Positions 9,932 to 23,096 of a stretch of DNA of 64,000 bases are shown here, piece after piece. This DNA comes from Brachynemurus nebulosus (Eukaryota; Arthropoda; Insecta; Neuroptera; Myrmeleontidae): NCBI GenBank assembly GCA_035578155.1, contig JAPWDM010000001.1:75582972-75646971 (forward strand), written 5' to 3'. The position numbers and the translations under genes are program-made. Numbering within the stretch: the stretch's first letter is position 1; each line of letters begins with the position of its first letter. The notes under the pieces were generated by a model, which was not told the origin of the DNA, did not search any database, and worked only from the letters and a program-made list of their open reading frames with translations.

Positions 9932-12166
9932 TTAATTATACTGCAAAATATTTTTTCGAGACTCTTCAATTAATTCTTTACGTATTTTCTGCAATTCTTG
10001 TAGATATATTCGTGGACTAGAACATGAAGAAGGTGGATTATTTATGATTTTTTTTCCTAATTCGAACGTAGTGTTATTTAAATCCGTTATGATGTTTTTA
10101 TTTCTGTGTCTATCGATCTCTTTAATTTTATTTTCTAATCGATTGCATGAAATTTCTAATGGTTTTTCCCATTTGTTATTTGGTACTTTCAGCTTTTTAG
10201 CTATAAGATCTGATCCAAAACCACTTACATTTGATGTAATAGCGGTAGTTGTTATTGTTGGATTCGTTTGAATGCCAATGTCTTTTATTCCATGCGATTT
10301 ATTCTTTATACAATTTTGACCACGTTTTGATGTTTCACATAAATTGTAAAAATAATAAGTTGCTTCGTTTAGTAAGTTAATTGTTGATGTTACAAGCAAA
10401 TGATTGTCTATTGCTTGTGCTACGTTTCGTGGACATTGACAATGTATGTGTTTATTGCAACAATTACGTTCTTGATTTTGACATTTAGGTTCTTGATTTC
10501 TTTGTACATTTTTATCAAGAATAACTACGACTTTTGGATAATATTCATTCTGAAAATTATTTACTGCTTCATCAACATAATATTGGTAATTCATTTCTCC
10601 TTTGCAATATTCAATTCGATATGTCTTTATTTTAGTAACAGTTGCAGTATAAACGCCATTTTCAACAGATTCCCAAGCATAGCAGTAATTAAAATAAGAG
10701 AAGAATTGTTTTACTTCTGTCTCAAATTTTTCTATATTTCCATATTGTATCGCAAAATTAGTCCCAAAAATTAACTTGCTTTTAATTATATCTTTATCTT
10801 GATTTAACAGATTATCAGAATTATGGTTACTTAAGAGATCTGGCGTTTGGTTATTAAGCATATTACCATCTAAACTATCATCAGAGATAGATCCATCAGG
10901 TGATAAATCATCTAATTTGAAATTTATATTAACCGATGTTTTATAATACCCAGAATGAAAATTTGGTAATGTTAATAAAATATTATTGGAATCAGATGCT
11001 TGGGTTGTGTTAGTTATATATTTTGTAAATGAAAGTGGTTTAATTTTTGTACTTTGATACTTTTTCTTAATTTCGTAGTTAGTTAGATCAATATCAGTGG
11101 TATTTCCACAACTTCTTGTTAATTTTAGTGAAGCCGTATCAGTGTCAAAAATCTTATTCAGTGCTAAGTAATTATCTGAGCCAACTGCAACACTTTTAAC
11201 TTCAGGTATTGCTTCAGTATCGATGTCTTTCTTTAATTTCAATAAAATTTCTAAATCATTTTGAGAATCAATAGCGACTTCTTTGACACGAATTGTTGGT
11301 TCTAAATCTGTCTGGGTACCCACGAAAGCTAGTTTTTTTGCTCGTTTGCTAGCATTAATTGCTTTAAAACTTATTTCTTGCAAACGATTTCGGGCATTTG
11401 TGCTTAAATCAGAAATTAAACTACTGCTACTTGATCTAGCTGACAAATCTTTCTCTGAATTTGTTAACTTTTTTCGAGCTTTTGCATATAATCTTTCAGT
11501 GACTGAAGCAACAATTTCTGAGCGTTTGTTTTGTTGATGTTTTTTGATAGCTTCTTTAATAAAATCTTTTGAAGAATTTTCTAAAGCAGTTTGAATATTA
11601 GCATTCGAATTAATTTCATTTTTGGGGCGAAATATGTCTATTTTTTCCGAATAATTTTCATTTTCTGACGTAGGATTGCCGCAGTGTAATACTTTATCAT
11701 TTTCTTGAAAGTTGCTAGGTACTAAAAGTTTGTTTGAATTTCTTTTATTTTGGATATAATGTTCAGGAGGTTTCATATTTTTACCAGGAAGTATTTCATG
11801 TGATTTATATCGCTGGACGTTTACGTTTTTGTTATTTCGTCTTATTTCTGAAGCACTAGAAGCTCGACGTAAATGATCATTTTTTAATTTTGTTATATTA
11901 ACAGTGGAGTTATTCAATAAATTTGAATTATTGTCATGTCCTTTTTTATTATTTGAATATTGTTCAGTGTTAGATGTTTGCGAGGAAAAGTCAGGTATAA
12001 TTTCAGTTGGTTCACTCGAATTGTTTTCATAGTTAGTTGTTTGGGTACTATCAGATACGACTTCAATATGTCCATCTGTTATATTTGCACAATTAAATTC
12101 TGTTTGATTATTTCGCTCACCAGAATTTTTTATTTGTTGTAAAATGCTTCCCATGTTTAAAACATC
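9932..12166 (-). CDS. Large terminal exon, probable tail of a kinesin-3-like gene
   Basis: An open frame of 744 codons ends at TAA. It opens behind a clean acceptor (TTATTTTGCAG|GATGTT) at 12166 in phase 0, so it is a last exon, not a gene start. The product is Asn/Ser/Lys-rich and largely disordered up to about residue 460. A more ordered block near 470-560 contains IQYGNIEKFETEVKQFFSYF and KVVVILDKNV. A Cys/His cluster follows (CQNQERNCCNKHIHCQC). The end is a charged helix (QELQKIRKELIEESRK). Three short TQT/IQT motifs (DSTQTT, VGTQTDL, IGIQTNP) fit the known dynein light chain LC8 binding pattern. I recognise no named domain. The kinesin motor exon at 35792-35973 ends in phase 0 on the same strand, so joining is possible but inferred. 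Confidence 0.7.
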   Translation of the reverse strand, partial: DVLNMGSILQQIKNSGERNNQTEFNCANITDGHIEVVSDSTQTTNYENNSSEPTEIIPDFSSQTSNTEQYSNNKKGHDNNSNLLNNSTVNITKLKNDHLRRASSASEIRRNNKNVNVQRYKSHEILPGKNMKPPEHYIQNKRNSNKLLVPSNFQENDKVLHCGNPTSENENYSEKIDIFRPKNEINSNANIQTALENSSKDFIKEAIKKHQQNKRSEIVASVTERLYAKARKKLTNSEKDLSARSSSSSLISDLSTNARNRLQEISFKAINASKRAKKLAFVGTQTDLEPTIRVKEVAIDSQNDLEILLKLKKDIDTEAIPEVKSVAVGSDNYLALNKIFDTDTASLKLTRSCGNTTDIDLTNYEIKKKYQSTKIKPLSFTKYITNTTQASDSNNILLTLPNFHSGYYKTSVNINFKLDDLSPDGSISDDSLDGNMLNNQTPDLLSNHNSDNLLNQDKDIIKSKLIFGTNFAIQYGNIEKFETEVKQFFSYFNYCYAWESVENGVYTATVTKIKTYRIEYCKGEMNYQYYVDEAVNNFQNEYYPKVVVILDKNVQRNQEPKCQNQERNCCNKHIHCQCPRNVAQAIDNHLLVTSTINLLNEATYYFYNLCETSKRGQNCIKNKSHGIKDIGIQTNPTITTTAITSNVSGFGSDLIAKKLKVPNNKWEKPLEISCNRLENKIKEIDRHRNKNIITDLNNTTFELGKKIINNPPSSCSSPRIYLQELQKIRKELIEESRKNILQYN

Positions 12167-12331
12167 CTGCAAAATAATAAAGTAAGTATAAATATCGAAA
12201 TAGTTTTGTATAACAAGCGGGATAAAACTATCATTGAAATATGGGGATTAAAAGTTGCACGATGATGCAGACTAAATGAATTAAGAACGCGAATGGTACT
12301 TAATACTTAATACTTAAAGTATCCTCTATAT

Positions 12332-12400
12332 TAGTGGTTCTCAAACTTTTTAGTCTGCACGCTACCTTTGCAGTTAAAATTTTAAAAGGACCCCCGAAAT
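12332..12400. mobile_element. hAT-type terminus relic
   Basis: TAGTGGTTCTCAAACTTTTT followed by a GCACGCTACC / GGACCCCC stretch matches the common CAGTGGTTCTCAAAC end of insect hAT elements. I find no matching opposite end or 8 bp duplication nearby. Confidence 0.5.
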
Positions 12401-13946
<1,546 letters not shown>

Positions 13947-14027
13947 TATATATGACATTAAAATGGCTTTAATACAATGGATTTAATATAAGAATGGAGA
14001 CATTACAATGGATTTAATATAAGAAAT

Positions 14028-14864
14028 TGATTTTTTCTACTCCTGTTGAAGAACACGCTCATTACATATCCGTTAATTGTTGAGAAATTTAGGCATTATT
14101 CAAAGGTGTGGAGGAATGATCATTACTCAATACCTTGCGACCAATGAAATCACCGTATTAACCATTATTTAATGGGTTTGCGACTGTTTTGTGAATAATA
14201 TATGTATCTATAAGTTTTAATTTCATATACAGTGCGTTCAGTCGAAGATTACACGTAAGAAATTCAAGAGATGGCGTTTCTAAGGAAATGAACAATAACG
14301 CTTCATTTTTTCAAAATTTTGTCAGAATATTTCAAAATAAATCATTTGCAATTAAAAGTAATAGTATATTAATCAACGAGCTAGTAATGATAGCTATTAC
14401 TCACGAAGATGAAATTGCGACACGAGCCGAGCTTGCGAGGCGAGTGTCGTAATGCATCTGAGTGAGTAATAGCCATTGCAAGCGAGTAGAATACGATATT
14501 TTTTCTACGACTTTTTTCCTTTTTGATTTAAATAAAATTGAATATAAATTTTAAATCAAATTTTTAATCTATTTCTAATTTCATTAAAAGTTTGTATAAT
14601 ATTATGTATAAAACGATCAAAACAAAACATAAACTACTTTATTTACTTGAACGTTATCACGCAACATATATTAAATTAAAACTTGATACATACATATATA
14701 CACAAAACAATCGCAAACCCATGGAATAATGATTAATACTGTGATTTCATTGGTCAAGAGGGTATTGAGTAATGAACATTCCTCCACACCTTTGAATAAT
14801 GCCTAACTTTCTCAACAAATAACAGATATATAATGAGTGTGTTCTTCAAAAGGAGTAGAAAAAA
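14028..14864. mobile_element. Foldback MITE with ~170 bp arms
   Basis: 14032-14200 is the inverted partner of 14695-14862. Shared phrases include TTTTTTCTACTCCT, AAAGGTGTGGAGGAATG and CGACCAATGAAATCAC (with a few mismatches). No coding frame is seen. A hairpin cassette related to one at 34509-34632 lies inside. A small direct duplication ACAATGGATTTAATATAAGA precedes it (13980-14027). Confidence 0.8.
14361..14499. repeat. Hairpin cassette, family 1 copy 1
   Basis: Nested stems are visible: GCTATTACTCAC pairs with GTGAGTAATAGC, and GCGACACGAGC is opposed to GCGAGTGTCG. The ends read ATAGTATATT and AATACGATAT. The sequence to its right, to ~14600, also matches the flank of 34509-34632 in inverted orientation, so both belong to one dispersed repeat. 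Confidence 0.75.
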
Positions 14865-15081
14865 CTTATTATTAGTATACTTCAAATGGAGGGAAAATGG
14901 AAAATGAAAAATATGTATGTGGTACTTTAAGGGAAGAGAAATGTGGGCTCCTTTCCACGTCAAATATCTCTATAAACAAGATTAATTTGTTAATTTTTGT
15001 TTCTTAAATAAATTATTCAATAATTAGGTATCGGACATTTTTCGGATTAAGCAGCATTCGTGTTTTGTGTATTCAGATATA

Positions 15082-17088
15082 GGGGTGACCGGGGTAATTG
15101 TGAATGGATTTTCATGAATTGAGATAAAAGCGTTGTTTTAAGTATTTTTTATTTCATATATCACATTATGGTTGATTTATTTTTAATTCTACATTATTAA
15201 GGATGCACCACACAAACTTTGAACAAATTTGTATGAAAAACAAAAATTTTATAAGCCATTCACATTTCCCCGGTGCGGTTTTGCAAATCTTATGAATTTT
15301 GGGGTAAAAGTGAATGTCGTCAGAAAAATTATTTTAAATGGATTACAAGAGAAGTGAGGTACATCAGAGTAAAGCCCAAATTAAATTCTTCACATTTACC
15401 CCTTTTTCAAGTTTTTCATCATACTTTAGCGGTTACAATTTCTTTTTGTTTAATGCAAGTTATCCATACCTCAAATTTGTACCAAAAATCAAGGTTAAAT
15501 AAAAATAACAAAAATTGTAAGAACAAACTTATTACAAACTAAAAATGATATTTTGGTGATATTTTGTCATTTTATCAAATAAAAAATCAAAAAATTACAA
15601 GATTTTCACACAAAAACAAAGAAAATGAGACTTTTTCAAGGAAATACATTTAGTTAACATGAATAAAAAACAACAATCTATTACCGGAAAGAAGTTGGCG
15701 CCGAAAGTTGGAAAATCTTTCTGTTTTTTATATGGCTAAATTGCTCCCAAATTGCTCCTTTGGAATCAGTAATTGCTCCACCTGGAACTTAATTACTTAA
15801 TTAGTTATTTACAAACAAAAAAACTTTTTTGTTTGACTATTTCTATTATCAAAATCTTGTCAAATAACGTATTTTTATACAATTACTTTATATCAAAAAA
15901 TTGCTCCCAATTTGCTCCATCTAATTTAAAAGTTAGTTATTAATTTCTCTGAATAATAATTAAAATATATTAAAATAAAAAATATTATGAATTAGGTTAT
16001 GTATTATTAAAACGTATAGGTAATCCATTATACCTTTAAGTCGTTTGCATATATTTAAGGATAATTGAATTTTGACAAGTTAAATAACATTATAAAAAAA
16101 CAAAATATTTTAACAATTATTCAAAGAAATTAAGATTTAGCTTTTAAATTAAATAGAGAAAACTGGGAGCAATTTATTGACGTAAAGAAATTGTATAAAA
16201 AAGTATTATTTTGGGAGATTTTGATAACTTAAATAACGGAAAAAATTTTTTTCTTTATAAATAACTAATTAAATAATTAAGTTTCAGGTGGAGCAATTAC
16301 TGATTTCAAAGGAGCAATTTGGGAGCAATTTAACCATATAAAAAACAAAAAGATTTTTCAACTTTCGGCGCTAACTTCTTTCCGGTTAATCTATTAGGTC
16401 TAATATTGTAAATAAAAAAAAAAATAGTTTTGTATTAATCCTACTGCCCTTGGACACTCACAAAGACATTGAAAATCAGTGATTTTTCTGTTTTTGTAAG
16501 TTGTTATTGAATAAGGGAGCACAGTAATGATTTCGTAGATTGATACACAAAACATCGCTCTTTACGCAATTTTTTTTTTGTATTGTTTGTACAACGGAAA
16601 CGTGTACAATAATGTCACCAGCATCTTCATCAACATTTTCAACTCTGAAAAGAACACTACTGAAATTTTTGATCGAATGGGGGCATTTGTGAATGACGTT
16701 CACAATTACCCCACAATTTTAAAATCATGGGGTAATTGTGAATTGGTAATAAATTGTCCAATTTCTTTAGCAGTTAATAAGGAACCCCCTCAGGGTTTAG
16801 ACCACTTCTTTAGAAGTACTTTTAACCATTTCTTACCTTTTAAAAAAAGAAAATGTATTTAAAAATTTTTTTTTTGAGGATTGGTCGAAGTAAGATACAT
16901 AAAATTTTGCAAGGATTTTTTCAAAATAAAAAAAGATACTAAAACTTGGAGAATTGTTATCAAATTTTAATAGCATATTAAGAAAGGACAGAAAAACATA
17001 CTAAGATTTGACTTTTAACAAAATTAATGTTATTTTAGAAATTATCGGCGCCGTTCACAATTGCTCCAATTCACATTTACCCCGGTCA

Positions 17089-17092
<4 letters not shown>
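15082..17092. mobile_element. Element D: TA-flanked DNA element with 'ggtaattgtgaat' word repeats
   Basis: The inverted ends GGGGTGACCGGGGTAATTGT and (minus) GGGTTGACCGGGGTAAATGT are flanked by TA (15080-15081, 17093-17094). The word, meaning 'ggggtaa(t/a)tgtgaatg', recurs near 15257, 15301, 15395, 16687, 16700, 16730 and 17060 in both orientations. No long frame is seen. It contains a second, TTA-flanked MITE. Confidence 0.9.
15684..16385. mobile_element. TTA-flanked foldback MITE nested in element D
   Basis: The ends CCGGAAAGAAGTTGGCGCCG and CGGCGCTAACTTCTTTCCGG are inverted; pairing extends ~270 bp inward. Flanks are TTA on both sides (15681-15683, 16386-16388), as for PIF/Harbinger MITEs. 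The phrase AATTGCTCCCAAATTGCTCC and variants recur several times per arm. Confidence 0.85.

Positions 17093-17164
<72 letters not shown>
17093..17164. repeat. (TA)36 microsatellite between elements D and G
   Basis: Uninterrupted TA run. It supplies the right TA of element D and the left TA of element G. Confidence 0.97.
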
Positions 17165-17167
<3 letters not shown>

Positions 17168-17935
17168 CACCATTAGTTCAATAGGGTGATATATGCAAAA
17201 ATATCTTTTTCGAGTTAAGAGTATATTGGGATTAAGCATATTTTTCTACACTATTCTAACCCACAAGTATAAATAAATGTTAATAAATAACAAAAATATG
17301 ATAACTTTTAACAGTTATAACTTGATGGAATTTTTTCCCCCATTTAAATCTTATTAAGACAATTAGGACATATCTGACAATATTTTACTAATTTTTGACC
17401 TTTTTCTAACATTAGTTTATAAAATAAAGTCATATTAGTTAATATCACTTCATTGAATTGGTGAATATAGATACAATGCAATAAAATTTCAAGTTCAATT
17501 AAGAAACGTTTGTTGTTATATCCACCGATAACTAAAAATAAAATTCATTTATTGTTTGAATAATATATAGGTATCCTTATCATACATACATAGGTAGCAA
17601 TATTTTTATTTTTGTTATTAAGTTGGGCTACGATTTCTTCTCATATGTATATCATATTATTTATGTATTATGTACCATAAAGGTATTATGCGCGATAAAG
17701 AGTATAGCTGTAGTTGTATACATATGTACATACTTGTTTTAACAGGAATAACTCTTCATTTTTGTATTGTTATTATGTATTTTATTGTATAGTTATAATT
17801 AAATTTTATATTTAAATATATTTTGTATTGTGTATAAGTAGTATAAGTTATTACTAGATTTAGGAAAATAGTGGTCCCTAACAGAATCGCCATATAAACA
17901 ATTTTGGATTAGGGGGTTATAAATTTTATTAGAAG

Positions 17936-18629
17936 CAGGGCCGGATTTACCTTTGTGGAGGCCCCGGGGCACTTTTCATGTGGAGACCCTTTTTAAAGCA
18001 GTAAGGAAATTTCCAAAATTTTTCAAATTTCCCCGAAAAACTGGGTTTACGAGCAAAAAAACAAAAAAGTGCTTATCCTTTCTATTTTCTTCTATTCTAC
18101 TCTTTTAAGGAGGAAAAGTTACGTAAATTGCAAGACGTTTATAGTTTTTTAAAAATTATAAACATTGTTTTTTACCGAATATTTATAAAAAAAATACCTA
18201 AGCGATCTTTTTTCAAAATGGTCCTGATTATTTTTTTTCTTTTTTCTTCATTATACAAATGGTATGTATTTATAAATTTGAACGATGGACATTTTATTTT
18301 TTAATTTTAATTAAGATTTGAGTCCCGTAGAATGCATGACGCGACGCAAAAATAAGGTTCCAACTTCCCGCAGCTGTAGCACGGTCATTTTGAAATACTT
18401 TTATCTAAAAAAATTTGCTGAGACCTATATATACTCTGTATTTTTAGCTAGGTTTTATATCAATTCAATAAACTTCCCCATGTTTATTTTAAAAAACTTG
18501 AAAACTGTGCCTTTACTTAACTTTTTCCCCATTAAGAGATTTATTATCAATTTTGTGAAGGCCCCTATTGTGTGGAGGCCCTTGACCCAAGGCACGTGCC
18601 CCAAGTGCCCTTATGTAAATCCGCCTCTG
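17936..18629. mobile_element. hAT MITE nested in element G
   Basis: The ends CAGGGCCGGATTTAC and (minus) CAGAGGCGGATTTAC are hAT-like. Flanking octamers ATTAGAAG (17928-17935) and ATTACAAG (18630-18637) match at 7 of 8 positions, the hAT-size duplication. GGAGGCCC and GGGGCAC-type phrases are inverted near both ends. 694 bp, no intact frame. Confidence 0.85.
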
Positions 18630-18740
18630 ATTACAAGGCTGAAGATTTTCCTCTGGATTTGAAGACTAGCCTAAGGAAGCTTTTGAGAACAATTCAGTAA
18701 AAATTATAAATTACCTATTTTTAACAATTTCAATAATCAA

Positions 18741-18742
<2 letters not shown>

Positions 18743-18824
<82 letters not shown>
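18743..18824. repeat. (AT)41 microsatellite inside element G
   Basis: Perfect AT run. Confidence 0.97.
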
Positions 18825-18826
<2 letters not shown>

Positions 18827-19230
18827 CCACATTAAGTTGATAATTTAACTTTTAAAAAATAAACACCACTTCCACATTTCCTTTTTTTACATTTCGTGTT
18901 TCCAAAAATTTTAAAAATTATTCCTTATACGAAGAAAATGATTGCATAGAAGTTACAAATGCCTTTGTAACCGCATTGCTCTCACTATATAATCAATTTT
19001 CTTTTTGTTATGCTATTGATTTTCGCGGTTATAACTGCAAAAAAAATTTTCCTAATTGAACTAAAGAAAAATTAATTATTATAATAAGTAAAGAGCGAGT
19101 GTAGGAATAAATTGCTAAATTTTCAAAAAATTTCGTGCACTAGGTTCATTTATATGAATTTTTAAAATCTTTATTGTCAAATATCTCAAAATTAAAAATT
19201 TGCACATATCACCCTATTGAACTAATGGTG

Positions 19231-19233
<3 letters not shown>

Positions 19234-19294
<61 letters not shown>
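19234..19294. repeat. (TA)30 microsatellite right of element G
   Basis: Perfect run, the right half of the microsatellite split by element G. Confidence 0.97.
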
Positions 19295-19298
<4 letters not shown>

Positions 19299-20008
19299 TG
19301 TATTGATGTGATTAATGTGAATAAAAACGAATAGATATATTGATAAAACATACATATACATACAACTCACACATATTATCTGTCTATCTGCCTGCATATC
19401 CAAAACACGATGTTGTTTGATCCGAAAAATGTCCGATACGTATCAATAATACTAATGTATAATTTTAAAAACTAAACACCATCCTTATTAATGAGAATGT
19501 GCTTAAAACCATTTTAACTAAAAGCATGTTAACTTGATTTTAAATGTATCGTATTAATAAAACCATTTTAAGATGATTTTAGTTAAAATTGTTTTAAAAA
19601 GATTTTAAAAAGATTGCGTTCAGTAAGGTTGCATGATGTTGTATCTTGAAAAAAAAAAACATCTATAAAAAATAATATATTTTTAATATTTAGACAGTTA
19701 AAAATGTTTCTCAATAAATATCCAATTTTTGGTGAATATAAGAGACGTAAAATTAAAAAAAAAAATACAAGCAGAAATGTGACATTTATTTATTTTTAGT
19801 TTTTCAATGCATTTTTAACTTACAAAACAGTAAAATTTGAATATTACGTAAAGCGTCAATATGAATAAAATGTCAATGAATAAAATATACTCTAAAAACT
19901 AAAAATTACGAATCAAAGACATTTGTCGCCATGGTTTATTATTATTGTTTACTATTTTTGTGACTTGCTAGGATTACAAAAAATATTATTGTAATTTTTT
20001 ATTTTATT
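19295..20008. other. Intronic AT-rich DNA
   Basis: No gene seen. The stretch 19495-19620 has recurring ATTTTAA / GATTTTAGTTAAAA words that resemble 33440-33530, suggesting an old dispersed repeat. Confidence 0.4.
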
Positions 20009-20025
20009 TTAATACTAGCCGTACC
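20009..20025. repeat. 17 bp target-site duplication of the LINE, left copy
   Basis: TTAATACTAGCCGTACC here is identical to 31702-31718. The duplicate sits at the 3' tip of a Helitron (31708), so the LINE landed there. Confidence 0.88.
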
Positions 20026-20915
20026 TAACTATCAAAATGTTAAAGCATACCGCCCGATTGGACTAATTAACACTTTTGGTAAAATAGGAAAAATTAATCA
20101 CACAAAGATTGAACTACTATATCCACAAGAACAATTTACTTAGCACTAGGCAGTATGGCCTTCATAGAAGGAAAATCCACAACAGAAGCGGTAGAGAAAC
20201 TAAAAATGAAATCTCATACGCACTTAGGAACAAAAAAATTGCAGTAGCAGTTTCATTTGATATTGAAGGAGCATTCAACAGTGCATGGTGGCCCGGAATA
20301 ATGTATAATCTAAAAAAGTTAAATGTACTGAAGAACTTATATGCAATATTAAGAAGTTATCTGGACAATAGGGAAGTTGATCTTTATTATAACGGAGAAC
20401 ATATTGATCGTAATGTTACACAAGGATGTATACAGGGTTCTGTTCTTGGCCTTACTTTATGGAATATTCTTTTTGATGATCTACTCAAACAAACTTTTGC
20501 AGAAAATGTATACGTACAAGCTTTTGCTGACGACCTCTTACTTACATGTACAGAAGAAAACGGAAGAGAACTAGAAAGACAATTAAAAAGGTCACTTGAC
20601 ATTATTATTAAATGGAGTGCAAAGTATAAACTAAAATTTAATACTGACAAAACTCAAACAATATTAAGCACCGACTAAAAAACTACTATACGCCAGAAAT
20701 ATTTTTTCAAGGTCAAAAGCTGAACTATCAACCGGAAATAATAGTGTTAGGCATAATCTTAGACAAAAAAATAACCTTTAATTCGCATGTTGAACACATA
20801 TGCAGTAAAATTAAGACCCTCTCTTTAATGATGTCTAGAATTGTCAAGAAAACTTGGGGAGTCTCCTCTCAAATACTAAGAACATTTTATACTTGTATTA
20901 TTGAACCAGCATGTA
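20026..20915 (+). pseudogene. LINE reverse transcriptase fragment
   Basis: The frame opens near VKAYRPIGLINTFGKI, breaks, and continues from 20109. It has SFDIEGAFNSAWWPGI (catalytic block A), VTQGCIQGSVLG (block B-like) and the active site AFADDLLL (block C). After a stop near 20678 the thumb-like part LGIILDKKITFNSHVEHICSK follows in another frame. The WWP following DIEGAFNSA is typical of R1/I-group elements. Stops and shifts mean it is dead. Confidence 0.85.
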
Positions 20916-21265
20916 CTGTCGTATTGAGACTAAAAAAAGCTTGAAAACTGAGGTACGGAGTAAGGAGGGTGTTCTGCATATTTAACTATAGTAGATTATA
21001 TATCTATGTATTTAATACTATCCGGTGCTATTCTACAATATTACAATATAATATAATTCCGCTTGTGTTAAATTTTGTATTGAATTGCTTATAGTATTTT
21101 AAATTCATATTTGTTTAGTTTTATCAAAAAATTATACGATAATTTTATTTAAATTGACTTATTTATAAGTACGTATAAAATAATTATCGATAAATTAAAT
21201 AATATAATAGTATTTTGTTAAAAAGTCAACATCTTTTTTAGGTTAGAATTATACCAACTGAAAAA

Positions 21266-22034
21266 ATGACAGATTCCAGTGGTTCTAAAACGAAAACTCC
21301 AAAACTATTTAAAAGGGGAGCAACTATCCATTCACAAGCTAGAACCATTATTTCTAAATTCATTGAAGCTTGCGAAAATGAAGCTGTTGAGAAAATTTTG
21401 ACCGTGCCGTTAAATCAAGCTATTAATCGTGCTGCATTTTACACAGGTACATCACGTTCAACAATTCAAAAAATTAAAGCAGAAAGACGCCGTTCAAACA
21501 GTGAACTGTTATCGTCACCACCTAAAAAATATAGCCATGCCAGTCCTGCAAAAATTGTTGTAGACGATTTTGATAAACAGGTAATCAGAAGAATTATTAA
21601 CGATTTTTACACCATTCAGAAAAAAGTGCCAACAGTAAAGAAACTTCTTCCTGTTGTACATACACAAATTGGTTTTAGTGGAAAAATTACCACATTAAGA
21701 TCAGTTTTGATTGAAATGGGATTTACTTGGAGGAAGACCCAAAGCCAAAGGCAAATTTTAATTGAGCGGCCAGATATTGTGGAGTGGCGAGCGAGATATT
21801 TAAGAAAAATGTCGTGTTTCCGATCTGAAAATAAAAGTATTTTTTATATTGACGAAACGTGGGTTGATAGTAACTTAACATTTAAAAAATGCTGGCAAGG
21901 TCCAGGAGTCTCTGGCGTTATTAGCACTGTCAGTCCAACAAAACGCCTTATCGTCGTTAACATTGGAAGTGAGGATGGATTTTTGCCTGGAGCTGGTTTA
22001 GTTTACCGGGCTGGAAGTACTAAGGGGGATTATT
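21266..22034 (+). pseudogene. Tc1/mariner-type transposase, N-terminal half
   Basis: 256 codons from ATG at 21266. The N-terminus is Ser/Thr/Lys-rich. A helix-turn-helix follows (NRAAFYTGTSRSTIQKIKAE, ~70-89), then a second DNA-binding region (~115-150). The first catalytic motif is FYIDETWVDSNLTFKKCW (Asp ~195). KRLIVVNIGSEDGFLPGAG and STKGDY follow, as in DDE_3-type enzymes. The frame stops at TAA 22034-22036, just where the sequence switches to pogo-like. The second Asp and last acidic residue are absent, so it is catalytically dead. Confidence 0.82.
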
Positions 22035-22436
22035 AAAGTGATGTTTTTTCCACCTAATACACCTGCTCTTTTACAGCCACTCGATCAAGGTATTATCGCA
22101 AAATTTAAGAAAGAATACCGAAAAAGCTTACTAAGGGAGCTTCTTTTTGAAAATCAAACTGTCCCAGAGTTTTTGAAAAAAGTTACCTTAAAAGATTGTT
22201 TCTCATTTATTGAAAGTGCGTGGAGTGTTGTAAATCCGGAAGACATAAAAAGTGGGTGGAAAAAATTATGCCAATCAAGCAGTGATGAAAATGTTAAAGT
22301 GGTTAGTGAAAATTTGGATGATATATTAGATTTAATACCATCGTCACTAAATCTTTCACAAAATGACGTTATAGAATGGCTTAAATGTGGCTTAAATGTG
22401 TTCATTTTAGTTTCCTATGTTACATTATTTTCCTAA
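22029..22436 (+). pseudogene. Pogo/Tigger-type transposase, C-terminal part
   Basis: The frame reads IIKVMFFPPNTPALLQPLDQ, the classic post-catalytic block of pogo/Tigger/jerky-like proteins. KKVTLKDCFSFIESAWSVV and KSGWKKLCQ follow. No catalytic triad precedes it. It joins the mariner half at 22029-22036 in a different frame. The stop is at 22434-22436. Confidence 0.82.
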
Positions 22437-22665
22437 GAGTTTCTTAAATACTGCCAATGGACAATAGTACTTGTTAAATTTGCAAATTTAATAATTAAAT
22501 TATTCTGTTTAAAAAAAAAATTTAGTAAAAAATTAATAATTAAAGCAAAATTATACCTACTTATTTTCAGAGGTTATTGATCTTTCAATATTAAGCGTAC
22601 ACCCGGTATTTTAAGTTTATATTTTTTAACTATATAATTTATTTGAAACATTCGTTTATTTTTTG
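22437..22665. other. AT-rich 3' region of the chimera
   Basis: No gene or clear repeat beyond AT-rich sequence. Confidence 0.4.
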
Positions 22666-22669
22666 TTAA

Positions 22670-23092
22670 CACTTTCAGTCCCACGGCTTCGGCATCCGAA
22701 ACCAAACAAAACTTCCCCAGAGGCCGACCGCGATCAATGATTAATATTGATTAGTTGGTTACGCATTATGTGTGCGATGTTTACCATCATTCATCACACG
22801 GATGTGTTCCTACTCACACTACTCTTTTGGTTTCTATGTATAAAAAATTTTAAGATAAACAAAAAATACATAAAGAATATAATTTATATTTTTAAATAAA
22901 ATTGATTTGAATGTGAGTGTATATGTAGTATGTACGTATGTTTACAGTTTTACACATACATGCTGAACTGTGTGTGTTGAATATATTCAGTGTTTAAATC
23001 ATTGTATTTTATGTATTTGTGAGTTTTTTATTTTTTTAAATATTGTCAGCTTCCGGGGAAGTTTCCTATAAAAGTGCTCGGGCCTCATAGTG
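22670..23092. mobile_element. TTAA-flanked MITE, copy 1 (piggyBac-like)
   Basis: TTAA lies at both borders (22666-22669, 23093-23096). The ends CACTTTCAGTCCCACGGC and (minus) CACTATGAGGCCCGAGC are related inverted termini. A second copy in opposite orientation is at 50923-51389. No coding frame. The TTAA target suggests a piggyBac-type enzyme. Confidence 0.85.
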
Positions 23093-23096
23093 TTAA

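Larger units (their letters stand above)
17165..19233. mobile_element. Element G: TA-flanked DNA element inserted into (TA)n
   Basis: A 28 bp perfect inverted end begins TCGCACCATTAGTTCAATAG and continues GGTGATAT, at 17165 and 19233. Both flanks are (TA)n (17093-17164, 19234-19294), so the element split a microsatellite. No transposase seen. A hAT MITE and another AT run lie inside. The remaining interior is AT-rich without a frame. Confidence 0.88.

Noticed and set aside
10044..12142. Plus-strand frames of 60-124 aa opposite the large exon
   Set aside because: Shadow frames of the 744-codon minus-strand exon.
16476..16862. 75 and 94 aa frames in element D
   Set aside because: They are on opposite strands over the same word-repeat cluster and have no coding signature.
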